From positions 992,001 through 1,056,000 of the forward strand of contig CAVYYU010000008.1 of NCBI GenBank assembly GCA_963772805.1: a stretch of 64,000 nt of DNA. The letters run 5' to 3'. Every line of letters begins with the position of its first letter. Positions within the stretch are counted from its first letter, which is position 1. The notes under the pieces were generated by a model that saw only the letters and a program-made list of their open reading frames with translations, had not been told where the DNA came from and did no database searches. The position numbers were made by a program, and so were the translations under genes. The DNA comes from Legionella_A sp963772805. Its GTDB lineage: Bacteria; Pseudomonadota; Gammaproteobacteria; Legionellales; Legionellaceae. This document shows positions 1 to 8,384 of the stretch, in pieces.

Positions 1-12
1 CTGACGGTATAG

Positions 13-1422
13 GTGGGTGAAAACCCACGGGCTTTTCATGAGTATTTCTTGAGCAAATTCATGTAGAATTCATTGTTTTGATTTTAAACGGAATTTTCAT
101 GTCAGAAGTACTTGAGTTGTTATCAACAATAAAAGACCCACGTGACCAAGAAAAAATAATTTACCCTTTGCCAACCTTATTATTTATCGCAATATGCGCA
201 ATTTTTTGTGGTGCTGAAAGCTGGGATGATATCGTTACCTTCGCTGAGTCACGTAAAAAATGGCTCATGAACCACATTGATTTAGATAAGGGGATCCCTT
301 GCTACAGTACATTTAGGAGAGTCTTTGCCATCATAAGCCCAACGGTTTGGAGCACCATTATTGAGGGTACATTGGGTTTAGTCATAAAAGAACGATTGCC
401 GGAAGATCAAATTCCGATTGACGGTAAAACATTAAAGGGAACTCGTTGTGAATCGAAAGGCATCCGCGCTATTCAAATGGTCAGCGCCTGGAGCTTTGCT
501 AATAAGCTCGTATTAGCAGATGTGGCAACGAACAGTAAGTCCAATGAAATTAAAGCAATACCCTTGCTGTTAGAACTTCTGGAGTTGGAAGGATGCACAG
601 TATCCATTGATGCAATGGGATGCCAAACAGTCATACTCGAATCCATCATTAATAAGGGTGGTGATTTCGTGATTGGTTTAAAAAAGAATCAACCTTCTTT
701 GTATAATGCAGTTATTTCATATTCTAAAGAGCATGGTGAAAATCAGGGGAATTTAATTGAAGATTATTTCGATGAGAGCCATGGACGACTTGTAAGACGC
801 CGATATTTTGCGTTCCCCCTACCAGAAAATGCTAAGCCTGTTGCACTTCCTGGCATTAAAACTATTATTGCTACCGAAACCATTTCATCAGAAAAAAATA
901 AACCAGGATCTGGTTCGGCCGAGTGGCGCTATTATGTGAGCAGCCATGATGTTGATAATATTAAACTGCCATCCTATGTTAGAAATCACTGGTCCATTGA
1001 AAGTGAATACCACTGGGAGCTTGACGTACATTTACAGGATGATGCAGACAAAAAACATGATGAAGTTGCAGCTATTAATTTTGCCAAAACAAAACGATTG
1101 TTATTGAGCTTAGTTAAATCAAAGTTACCTCCAGGAAAAAAGAAAAGTGTCCGCTCCCGACTGAAACGTGCCGGTTGGGATTTGGATTATCTGCTGACAT
1201 TACTTTTGCTTTAACCACCAACAAGAATATATGGAGAATAAATTACCCACGCTGTCTGTGTGATGGCGGAGCATGCTTTAAACCCACAAAATAAAGGTTC
1301 TTGGGTGCCAAGAATGCCATTAAGGCTAATAAAATATTGATGATGTGGCCTTGTAAGGTGGTATAGATAAAAAATCTGCCGGTCAAAATTTACTCATGAA
1401 AAGCCCGTGGGTGAAAACCCAC
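13..1422 (+). mobile_element. ISAs1-family insertion sequence
   Basis: One transposase gene is flanked by inverted ends. The left end (13-44) and the right end (1391-1422) match as inverted repeats of about 32 bp, apart from a few central bases. Each end is itself nearly palindromic: a GTGGGT/ACCCAC arm around GAAA or TTTC, followed by CGGGCTTTTCATGAGTA. No clear target-site duplication is visible next to these ends, so the outer borders are approximate. The right end lies inside the coding frame of the minus-strand gene at 1390-1788, which shows that the element landed in that gene. Positions 1215-1390 are non-coding element sequence. Confidence 0.75.
99..1214 (+). CDS. ISAs1-family transposase
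   Basis: This is a DDE transposase that would catalyse cut-and-paste movement of the surrounding element. The N-terminus has the DDE_Tnp_1-associated region typical of ISAs1 proteins (LSTIKDPRDQEKIIYPLPTL, then a hydrophobic stretch with CGAESWDD). The catalytic acidic residues appear as Asp in IPIDGKTLKG, Asp in VSIDAMGCQ, and Glu in NHWSIESEYHW followed by LDV. The length of about 371 aa fits the family. The frame opens at a TTG at 78, but the ATG at 99 starts the conserved MSEVLELLS and is the likelier start. The frame is uninterrupted, so the enzyme may be active. Confidence 0.9.
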   Translation: MSEVLELLSTIKDPRDQEKIIYPLPTLLFIAICAIFCGAESWDDIVTFAESRKKWLMNHIDLDKGIPCYSTFRRVFAIISPTVWSTIIEGTLGLVIKERLPEDQIPIDGKTLKGTRCESKGIRAIQMVSAWSFANKLVLADVATNSKSNEIKAIPLLLELLELEGCTVSIDAMGCQTVILESIINKGGDFVIGLKKNQPSLYNAVISYSKEHGENQGNLIEDYFDESHGRLVRRRYFAFPLPENAKPVALPGIKTIIATETISSEKNKPGSGSAEWRYYVSSHDVDNIKLPSYVRNHWSIESEYHWELDVHLQDDADKKHDEVAAINFAKTKRLLLSLVKSKLPPGKKKSVRSRLKRAGWDLDYLLTLLLL

Positions 1423-1788
1423 ATAATAAAAGAAAAAAAATGCACCGATTAAACAGCCTATCTTGCGGGCTAAATTAAGACTCCAAATTGGATAGTAGTC
1501 AGGGCGTACGATTGGTAGTGATAAAATAGCTGTAAGACCCATGCCTATAAAGGAAAATGCATACAAAACATATGCTTCAATACCATCGTGTTCACTTACC
1601 CATAAACGGATACTCGGAGTTAAAGTCATTGGGTCCACATGAAAGTAGTATCCCCATATTTGTTCTGAAAACATAAAAAATATTTCATAAAACAAAAAAG
1701 CGGATGTAAATCCCGCTAATATTGTCCATGGGACTGAAAAACCATAAAAAAATTCACCCTGTGTTGATTGTGGAGTAACTTGCTTCAT
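1390..1788 (-). pseudogene. Membrane protein truncated by the ISAs1 insertion
   Basis: The reading frame of 132 codons has three hydrophobic stretches (about residues 20-42, 72-92 and 108-121), so it looks like the N-terminal part of an inner-membrane protein. I do not recognise the family. The last ten residues (VGFHPRAFHE) and the stop codon are encoded by the right inverted repeat of the IS, so the native C-terminus is lost. The rest of the gene would lie left of position 13, outside the window. It follows another polytopic membrane gene on the same strand, which may be functionally linked. Confidence 0.6.
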
Positions 1789-1972
1789 ATAACTCAGGCC
1801 GCCGTAAATTTAGTTTTCAATCATAGGACATTTAACTGTTAAAATTGGCAAAATGACTAACTTGATAATTTTGCTATTTATAATACTTTCTAAGGGTTCT
1901 TGATAAAATTTCCTATATTACTAATTGCAATAAGTTCCGTTTTTTCAATGATACCTTCCACATAGCTCTAGG

Positions 1973-2398
1973 TTATTTCAAATAACTTATCAGCTGCGTT
2001 GCCGGATCACTGTAACCAACCAAGCCAGTAAGATTTAGACTCGAGTTTATCGCTGCAGGTCTTGTAAGCGCAGAAAGCAAAGCGAGAAGCCAAACACCAA
2101 TCAATAAGACATGCCAATTCCGTTGGTTTTTAAATAGTTTCCTCGAGGTGTCAATGAAATAAGAAAACAACATTGTAAATGCAAAAATACTAAATATTAC
2201 CTTATATCCCAACGAAGGCGTTGAATTATATGGTCTCATTTTAATTAACAAATGCGTAGAAAAACCACTAGCAACAGCAATCCAAAGTGTAAAAAGAATC
2301 AATGAGCGCACATCTTTTTTTCTTGCCAACTGGATTGAAGCCACCTCCATCCAGTAATAAAAAACACTGTGAACAAAATTCCCGCATAAAAACGCCAT
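1973..2398 (-). CDS. Polytopic membrane protein, C-terminal part (-1 frame)
   Basis: This frame continues the protein encoded at 2299-3393. The two frames share the region around an A7 run (2315-2321 on the plus strand). There the upstream frame reads WQEKK then MCAH and stops, while this frame reads KKDVRSLILFTLW and carries on with further hydrophobic segments (about residues 30-52, 66-84 and 96-114 of this frame). A -1 slip at A_AAA_AAG joins them exactly. Its own ATG at 2398 lies within the upstream gene and has no convincing ribosome site, so it is best read as the C-terminal third of one protein of about 473 aa. The family is not recognised. Confidence 0.5.
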   Translation of the reverse strand: MAFLCGNFVHSVFYYWMEVASIQLARKKDVRSLILFTLWIAVASGFSTHLLIKMRPYNSTPSLGYKVIFSIFAFTMLFSYFIDTSRKLFKNQRNWHVLLIGVWLLALLSALTRPAAINSSLNLTGLVGYSDPATQLISYLK

Positions 2399-3393
2399 TC
2401 AAATATATGACTGGCAATAACCAATTGTGCTTTCTGAGCATGATAACCATTTTGCTCGGCCAAAATTCGCGCTTCACCAAGGTATGTTGCGCTATTTGAA
2501 AAGCATAAAAAGGAAGGAAGGTAATTTGAAATTGATGCGTATAGGAACGTAAAATAATTAACAATTAAATCATCTATCATCAGCAACGGGTTAGAATATG
2601 TAAAGATTAGTTCCTCTTCAACGCCCGGTTTAAAATAAATTTGTGCGGCACTAGCCTCCACGAGCAAATAAGTTACTAACAACAATACAGTAAAAATTAT
2701 GAGTCTAATTGAACGACTTTTTATATCATGGAAATCATGATGTTTACCCCAAAGTACAAGAAAACTAAGACATAAAATGAGTGATACGCAATAATTCAGC
2801 CAAAACTCGCCCCCAAGCGCACAAATCAGCAATGAAACTGCAAATAACAGATAATGATATGATGTAACATATTTAGCTTTAAGTATACAAATGCAGACTG
2901 TAATATTAATTGATATATATGAAAACAGGATGTACAGTGCTAAAAGTACTCCATAGGTAAGTGCATAATTAAGCTGAGTACCTAACGCAAACAATATCCC
3001 CATTGTAAAACTAAATGTAACCGAACGCGCAACATACCACCCACATAGATATACTGCTATTAGAAATAGGCTCGATGTAGCAACATAAACAGCGAGTGGT
3101 GAAAACACCTGGTATAAATAATATAAAGGAACAAGTGTTGTAGGAGCCCACAACGTCTTCCCATCTGTATCAGGATATGCTTGTGGTAATAGAATGGATA
3201 ATGGGTGGTTTGTTAGCAGTGATCTAAGAGAGTCCATCCATTTTGGTGTGATAACTAAAGAATATATCCCCATGTGATCCAAGGAGGGTGTAAATAAATA
3301 TTTAAACGCAAAATTAACTAGTAAGATAATGACAAGACCAATCCCAAATTGTCTCCATTTTCCGTGAAAAAAAAAGGTCACCGTGTATCTCAT
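2299..3393 (-). CDS. Polytopic membrane protein, N-terminal part (frameshifted)
   Basis: This large hydrophobic protein has about eight predicted membrane segments, beginning at residues 16-33. The loop between segments 1 and 2 carries TNHPLSILLPQAYPDTDG. The overall look (many helices, an extracytoplasmic loop rich in aromatics and acidic residues) resembles GT-C or YfhO-type sugar-transfer membrane proteins, but no signature settles this. It ends early at 2299, right after the A7 run, and the downstream frame 1973-2398 supplies the missing C-terminal helices. The neighbours are the truncated membrane gene on one side and the polysaccharide locus on the other, which fits a role in surface sugar transfer (inference). 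Confidence 0.55.
   Translation of the reverse strand: MRYTVTFFFHGKWRQFGIGLVIILLVNFAFKYLFTPSLDHMGIYSLVITPKWMDSLRSLLTNHPLSILLPQAYPDTDGKTLWAPTTLVPLYYLYQVFSPLAVYVATSSLFLIAVYLCGWYVARSVTFSFTMGILFALGTQLNYALTYGVLLALYILFSYISINITVCICILKAKYVTSYHYLLFAVSLLICALGGEFWLNYCVSLILCLSFLVLWGKHHDFHDIKSRSIRLIIFTVLLLVTYLLVEASAAQIYFKPGVEEELIFTYSNPLLMIDDLIVNYFTFLYASISNYLPSFLCFSNSATYLGEARILAEQNGYHAQKAQLVIASHIFEWRFYAGILFTVFFITGWRWLQSSWQEKKMCAH
2314..2320 (-). other. A_AAA_AAG slippery heptamer
   Basis: On the minus strand the zero frame reads GAA AAA AAG ATG, which contains the heptamer A AAA AAG, the same class of -1 slip site as in E. coli dnaX. Slipping back one base gives GAA AAA AAA GAT, which leads directly into the downstream frame of the membrane protein (KKDVRSL). 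Without the slip, translation ends four codons later. The site could allow recoding or transcript slippage, or be a phase-variable run, or simply mark a one-base loss. Confidence 0.45.
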
Positions 3394-3523
3394 ATTTTAC
3401 TCCAGGAAGAAGTACCACTGGTTTGTCTTACAAATTGATCGCGGCGTACATTTATTAAAAAAAATCAGCCATTACACTTTCAAGCAATTATTTAATTAAG
3501 CGCGCATGCTAGCGCATGAAGTA

Positions 3524-4588
3524 TCACAACTCCAACGGTAAATTAACCGTAAAATTATCTCGTGCGGCACGATACCCCGCGATCAACAACTCAAGGGAAC
3601 GCAAGCCTTCCCGTCCATCAACCATCGGAGCTTCCTTCCCCTGCAGGCTGTTGATGACGTTATCGTAATATAATGGATGACCGAAGCCATATACAGATGT
3701 TGTCTGGTAGTTGGCTTGTTTGATTTGCTCGTCATCCGGGTGTTGATCAGCGAATTCCCATTGCTGGATTTCATTGACTGCCACGCCACCGATACGAACG
3801 GTTCCTTTCTCACCTAAGATGGTGATTGAGCCTTCAAAGTTTTTGGGATAGGTCAGCATGGTCACGTTAATCGAGCCTAGCGTTCCGTTACGCCATTTCA
3901 CATTCATGACACCGGTATCTTCTGCTTCGATATCGCGAGCCATAGTACTCATCATTGCTTGCACGGATTCTACAGGGCCCAGAAGCCAGTGAATTAAATC
4001 GACGTAATGGCTAGCCTGATTCATGAAAGCACCGCCGTCGAACTCCCACTTACCTCTCCAACCGCCTTGGTCATAGTAGTCTTGCGGACGCGTCCAAAAT
4101 ACATTGGTATTGGCCAGGTAGATTTTGCCGAAACGGCCTTGATCGATAGCGCGTTTTACCAATTGCATGGTGGCGTTAAGGCGGTTCTGCTTGACCACGT
4201 ATAAACGCACACCAGCTTCATCACATGCTCTAACCATGCGTAAACCGTCTTGCCAACGAGTTGCCATTGGCTTTTCGGTCAAAACATGACGGCCAGAGTT
4301 TGCAATTTGGACAGCCTGAGATGGATGTAGGCCGCTTGGCGTGCACAGGGCTACCAAATCAGCATTGCAGAATTCCAGCATTTCGGTAAGGTTATTATAA
4401 CCATCGACGCTATATTGCGCGCTTGCAGCTCGCATTGCTGAATCATCTGTATCGCATACAGCGGTTAACGCTAGTCTATCCTTGTGCTGCTCGATTGCCT
4501 GCAAGTGATTTTTGGCAATTCGTCCACAGCCCACCAGAGCAATGTTAATTTTACGATCGGTAATATTCCATGGGGTTTGACTCATCAT
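3524..4588 (-). CDS. wbpB: UDP-N-acetylglucosaminuronate 3-dehydrogenase (WlbA/WbpB type)
   Basis: This is a Gfo/Idh/MocA-family NAD-dependent oxidoreductase. The Rossmann motif VGCGRIAKNH is at about residues 19-28, and the conserved EKPMA lysine motif follows at about 100. In Pseudomonas and Bordetella the WbpB/WlbA enzymes oxidise C3 of UDP-GlcNAcA, making the 3-keto sugar that the WbpE aminotransferase then uses. The partners sit directly upstream: the WbpA-like dehydrogenase, whose stop codon overlaps this start by one base (TAATG), and a WbpE-like aminotransferase further on. Length (354 aa) is slightly above that of the family. The assignment rests on family plus context; other Gfo/Idh sugar dehydrogenases look alike. 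Confidence 0.8.
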   Translation of the reverse strand: MMSQTPWNITDRKINIALVGCGRIAKNHLQAIEQHKDRLALTAVCDTDDSAMRAASAQYSVDGYNNLTEMLEFCNADLVALCTPSGLHPSQAVQIANSGRHVLTEKPMATRWQDGLRMVRACDEAGVRLYVVKQNRLNATMQLVKRAIDQGRFGKIYLANTNVFWTRPQDYYDQGGWRGKWEFDGGAFMNQASHYVDLIHWLLGPVESVQAMMSTMARDIEAEDTGVMNVKWRNGTLGSINVTMLTYPKNFEGSITILGEKGTVRIGGVAVNEIQQWEFADQHPDDEQIKQANYQTTSVYGFGHPLYYDNVINSLQGKEAPMVDGREGLRSLELLIAGYRAARDNFTVNLPLEL

Positions 4589-5895
4589 TAGGCACTCACA
4601 ATATTTTCTTGTTTATTTCCCTTAAATGCTCCGCGTGTATCGACAATCAACTTGGCGTTTTGAGCAATTAAGTCATAGTCATATGCATCATGAGCTGTTG
4701 CCAGGATCACGCAATCATATTGACTGAGCATTGCAGCATTAATTTCCACGCTGTGCAAATCGAAATGATGCGCGCGCATCGCGGGGAAAACTGGCACGTG
4801 CGGATCAGAGTAGGAAACGTCGGCACCTTTTGCTTGCAGCAACTCCATAATTTCTATAGAGGGAGATTCACGCATATCATCGACGTTGCGTTTATAGGCA
4901 ATCCCTAACACTAAAATTTTACTGTTTTTGATTGCGCGCTCACGTGTATTCAGCGCATCGGCGACTTTATTTACTACCCAGCGCGGCATTTTACTGTTGA
5001 TTTCGCCAGCCAATTCAATGAAGCGGGTATGAAGGCCGAATTCGCGTGCTTTCCAGGTCAGGTAGAATGGATCGATTGGAATACAGTGCCCACCGATACC
5101 AGGTCCGGGGTAGTATGCGACGAAGCCGAATGGTTTGGTTGCGGCAGCGTCGATGACTTCATGAATATCGATTCCCATTTTATCAGCGAGAATTTTCATT
5201 TCGTTGACGAGACCAATGTTGACTGAGCGGTGGATGTTTTCCAGCAGTTTAGTCATTTCTGCAACTTTGGTTGAAGAAACGTTGACTACTTTATTGATCA
5301 CAGCTGAGTAGAGTGCGTTTCCAGCTTGTCGGCATTCTTCGGTATCACCGCCGCAGACTTTAGGAATGGTCGCCGTTGTGTAATGGGCATTACCTGGGTC
5401 TTCGCGTTCAGGCGAGTAGACTAGAAATATATCCTTGCCAATAACCAAGCCCATGCTTTCAACTCTTGTCTTTAATTCTTCTTCAGTCGTTCCTGGGTAC
5501 GTTGTACTTTCCAAAGAAAGTAACTGGCCTGGTCTTAGATGAGGCAGTAGTGCGTCTGTTGTTTTTAAAACGAAGCTTAAGTCGGGTTCGCGGTATTTAT
5601 CTAGCGGTGTTGGCACGCAGAGGATAAGCGCGTCTGCTTCATTGCTTGAAGCAAAATCGGACGTTGCGAAAATTTTGCCTTTGACATTAGCAACTTGTTC
5701 AGACGAAATATGCTGGATGTAGGATTTGCCCTGATTGAGTAACTGGTTTTTTTTCTCGTCTACATCAATGCCGATTACGCGGTAACCTACTTCAGCAAAA
5801 CGTAGCATTAGTGGTAAGCCTACATAGCCTAATCCAACTATACCTATGATTGCTTCTTTGTTTTGAATTTTTTCTATGAAGCTATTTAACATCAT
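4588..5895 (-). CDS. wbpA: UDP-N-acetylglucosamine 6-dehydrogenase (WbpA type)
   Basis: This nucleotide-sugar dehydrogenase of the UDP-Glc/GDP-Man DH family oxidises C6 of UDP-GlcNAc to the uronic acid with two NAD+. Visible features are the N-terminal Rossmann motif IGIVGLGYVGLPL, the PTPLD loop, and the catalytic-cysteine motif GPGIGGHCIPIDP in the middle. The C-terminal UDP-binding domain carries GIAYKRNVDDMRESPS. Length 435 aa is as expected. It is the first enzyme of the 2,3-diacetamido-uronic acid route completed by its neighbours wbpB (overlapping by one base) and wbpE (160 bp upstream). Confidence 0.87.
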   Translation of the reverse strand: MMLNSFIEKIQNKEAIIGIVGLGYVGLPLMLRFAEVGYRVIGIDVDEKKNQLLNQGKSYIQHISSEQVANVKGKIFATSDFASSNEADALILCVPTPLDKYREPDLSFVLKTTDALLPHLRPGQLLSLESTTYPGTTEEELKTRVESMGLVIGKDIFLVYSPEREDPGNAHYTTATIPKVCGGDTEECRQAGNALYSAVINKVVNVSSTKVAEMTKLLENIHRSVNIGLVNEMKILADKMGIDIHEVIDAAATKPFGFVAYYPGPGIGGHCIPIDPFYLTWKAREFGLHTRFIELAGEINSKMPRWVVNKVADALNTRERAIKNSKILVLGIAYKRNVDDMRESPSIEIMELLQAKGADVSYSDPHVPVFPAMRAHHFDLHSVEINAAMLSQYDCVILATAHDAYDYDLIAQNAKLIVDTRGAFKGNKQENIVSA

Positions 5896-5974
5896 TGCTA
5901 CATCCTTATTATTATTTTTTCCAAAAACAAATTTTTAGTTATTTTTTTTAGGGGTTGGATGTGGAGAGCTAATT

Positions 5975-6028
5975 AGATTACCCCTCATCCGCCCTGTCGG
6001 GCACCTTCTCCCTCAAGGGGAGAAGGAC
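5975..6028. repeat. Dispersed hairpin repeat (CCTCATCCGCCC type)
   Basis: The 159-bp gap between wbpE and wbpA holds a GC-rich block beginning CCCCTCATCCGCCCTGTCGG and containing CTTCTCCCTCAAGGGGAGAAGG, which folds as a hairpin. Sequences of this kind are common extragenic palindromes in proteobacteria. It may act as an attenuator between the two genes or simply be a mobile palindrome. Confidence 0.6.
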
Positions 6029-6054
6029 GCCTGATTTTGTTACCGTGCTAAATT

Positions 6055-7164
6055 TTATACTGCTACCTTTTCTGCACTTAGGACTTCTTGCAATGCTGTG
6101 CATACTTTTTGTTGGTCTTCTAGCGTTAAATAAGGATGCATGGGAAGGCTCATTACTCGCTGCGCCGCTCTTTCGGTAATAGCAAATTTTTGATCTCCAG
6201 GGTATAGCTGTTTAAAAATTGGTTGCTCATGCAGGCCTACTGGATAATGTACTGCTGTCGGTATGCCTCGCTTTTGCAACGCTTGCTGCACTGTTTCACG
6301 GTTTGAAACTTCAACGGTGTATTGTGCGAATACGCTCGTGTTATGGCTTTTGATAATTGGCTTTCTCACTTGCGCTGGAAGCATTTGTTGATAACGATCG
6401 GCTACTAGTTGACGCAATTGAATTTCTTCTGGGAATATTGCCATTTTTTCTAATAAAATTGCGGCCTGGATTGTGTCCAATCGTCCGTTGATTCCCAGAC
6501 GGGTATGGTAGTAACGTCTTGACTGGCCGTGGGTTCTGATTTCATTCATTCTTGTGGCTAATTCAGCGTCATTGGTAAAGCATGCCCCGCCATCACCGTA
6601 GCAACCTAATGGTTTGGATGGGAAAAAGCTGGTGCAACCGATAGTTGTTACTCCCCCCGATTTTTTGCCTTTATAGGCGGCGCCAAAACTTTGTGCGGCA
6701 TCTTCAATGACAGGTAGGTTATGCTTCATTGCCAAGGCATTAATTTCATCAAAATCAGCGCATTGACCGTAGAGACTTACTGGCATAATGGCTTTGGTTC
6801 TGGGAGTAATTGCGGCTTCGATACGGTTGACATCGATGTTGTAGGTATCTTTATCGATATCTACAAAAACGGGTTTTGCACTTAGAAGTGCAATTACTTC
6901 GGCTGTCGCGAAGAAACTGAATGGCGTGGTGATCACTTCATCACCGGCACCGATATCCAGCGCCATGAGTGCAATCAACAGCGCATCAGTACCGCTGGCA
7001 ACTGCCAATGAGTGCTCTACTCCCACAAATTTGGATAGCTCTTGTTCGAGCTCAACAATTTCCGGGCCCATGATGTAAGCACCGTGATCTAACACCGCTT
7101 TAATGCGGGCAAGCACCCGGCTTTCAATGCGGTTTAATTGTGTTTTTAAATCGATGAATTGCAT
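6055..7164 (-). CDS. wbpE: UDP-3-keto-GlcNAcA aminotransferase (WbpE/WlbC type), copy 1
   Basis: This DegT/DnrJ/EryC1-family PLP aminotransferase would place an amino group at C3 of the keto-uronic sugar using glutamate. Features are SGTDALLIALMAL in the cofactor-binding half, EDAAQSFGA with the PLP-contacting Asp, and the Schiff-base lysine in TSFFPSKPLGCYGDGGA. The C-terminal part carries HYPVGLHEQPI, which is typical of this family. Length is 369 aa. A second copy, about three-quarters identical by eye, lies at 41583-42686 at the far end of the locus. The next step, N-acetylation by a WbpD enzyme, has no obvious gene beside it. Confidence 0.85.
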   Translation of the reverse strand: MQFIDLKTQLNRIESRVLARIKAVLDHGAYIMGPEIVELEQELSKFVGVEHSLAVASGTDALLIALMALDIGAGDEVITTPFSFFATAEVIALLSAKPVFVDIDKDTYNIDVNRIEAAITPRTKAIMPVSLYGQCADFDEINALAMKHNLPVIEDAAQSFGAAYKGKKSGGVTTIGCTSFFPSKPLGCYGDGGACFTNDAELATRMNEIRTHGQSRRYYHTRLGINGRLDTIQAAILLEKMAIFPEEIQLRQLVADRYQQMLPAQVRKPIIKSHNTSVFAQYTVEVSNRETVQQALQKRGIPTAVHYPVGLHEQPIFKQLYPGDQKFAITERAAQRVMSLPMHPYLTLEDQQKVCTALQEVLSAEKVAV

Positions 7165-7193
7165 ATATATCCTTGAATTTGTGGGCGTGGATA

Positions 7194-8258
7194 TTATTTA
7201 TCAAAATATTGTTTTACCTCAGGGACATAACGTTCATGCGTTTTGATGCACTGCTTGATCGTTGTCATGTGCTGTTTTGTCCAATCAACTGTTCGCTGTA
7301 TGCCTTCGGGCAGTGATACCTGTGCTTTAAAGCCTATCTCGTTATGTGATTTAGACGTATCGCCATGGCGTTTTCCTGAACGATCCCAAGCTCTTGCCGG
7401 CATATCGTCAATAGCCGCTTTGTTGCCGGTGACTTCATTGATCATCATCGCCAACTCACGGATCGATGTTTCAACACCGGAAGCGATATTATAAACACCG
7501 CCTGATTGTCCTTTCAATGCGCAAGCGATTAAGCCAGCAACGATGTCGTCAACGTAAATAAAGTCACGTGTCGCTATCCCGTTATTTTCTAATGGTAATG
7601 CTTGCTGATGCAGCGCTTTGAAAACAAAGGTTGGGGTAACATTTCGCCATATGGTGTTTGCATTTCCGCGCCATAAACCTGCGCCTAAAATTTCGCCTGG
7701 TCCATACACATTTTGAAAGCGTGCTTTCACAAAAGGCATACCGTAGCGCATAAAATAGTAGTTGCCGTAAAATTCGCCAAATATTTTTGACATTTGGTAT
7801 GGGCTGTCTAGATATAGAGAGACGTCTTCTTGCTCAACCGTAGCTTCAGCATGATCAAATGTTTTTTTAGCGACGGTACAACCGGCAGATGAATAAACCA
7901 CTTTCTTTAATGATTTAAACTTGCTGATTCTGTCGAATAATTTCAAGCTGGTTAACGTATTATTTTCATGGTCTTTTAAAGGACTTTCAATTGAACTTTG
8001 GTTGCCATGGTAAGTAGCGAGATGGAAAACATAATCCAGATCTTCAGGCAAATTATATAAAATACTGTCTTCAGTGATAGAGCCGTGAATAAACTCTAAA
8101 TTGGAATGATTTGCGACTCGTGTAATATCAGCGGAGAGTAAGTTATCAACCACGATTATTTTTTTCGGGTCGGATTCCAAGAGTTTGTTCGTCAGATTAC
8201 TGCCTACAAATCCTGCCCCACCTACAACCAGTATTTTTTTTCCTGAAAAATCAGACAT
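7194..8258 (-). CDS. NAD-dependent nucleotide-sugar epimerase/dehydratase
   Basis: This is an extended short-chain dehydrogenase. The nucleotide-binding GGAGFVG is at residues 13-19, the catalytic Ser lies in YSSAGCT, and the YxxxK pair is in YQMSK. The late motif RDFIYVDDIVAG is typical of sugar 4-epimerases and dehydratases. With the next gene and the AsnB-like protein it forms a set resembling the Bordetella wbm genes (WbmF/G/H epimerases with WbmI amidotransferase), which make 2,3-diacetamido-hexuronamides. The likely role is therefore epimerisation of a UDP-diacetamido-uronic acid; the exact carbon is not readable from sequence. It lies 29 bp upstream of the wbpE start. Confidence 0.72.
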   Translation of the reverse strand: MSDFSGKKILVVGGAGFVGSNLTNKLLESDPKKIIVVDNLLSADITRVANHSNLEFIHGSITEDSILYNLPEDLDYVFHLATYHGNQSSIESPLKDHENNTLTSLKLFDRISKFKSLKKVVYSSAGCTVAKKTFDHAEATVEQEDVSLYLDSPYQMSKIFGEFYGNYYFMRYGMPFVKARFQNVYGPGEILGAGLWRGNANTIWRNVTPTFVFKALHQQALPLENNGIATRDFIYVDDIVAGLIACALKGQSGGVYNIASGVETSIRELAMMINEVTGNKAAIDDMPARAWDRSGKRHGDTSKSHNEIGFKAQVSLPEGIQRTVDWTKQHMTTIKQCIKTHERYVPEVKQYFDK

Positions 8259-8335
8259 GTTACTTCCTCGTTCATTCCAGATATGCGTTCTTTGGTGCGG
8301 TTACTAGCAATAGTATTTTGCCAGCTCAGAAACGT

Positions 8336-8355
8336 ATCCCCGCCTGCGCGGGGAT
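8336..8355. repeat. Short GC-rich hairpin between two epimerase genes
   Basis: ATCCCCGCCTGCGCGGGGAT is a near-perfect palindrome followed by GACATTAA. It belongs to a very common dispersed palindrome type and sits in the 126-bp gap between the two epimerases. There is no T-run, so it is a repeat rather than a clear terminator. Confidence 0.5.
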
Positions 8356-8384
8356 GACATTAATTTCAAAAACTCAAACTCAAC

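Noticed and set aside
2268..2564. Minus-strand frame of 98 codons inside the split membrane protein
   Set aside because: It is a third-frame shadow of the two real frames and has no features of its own.
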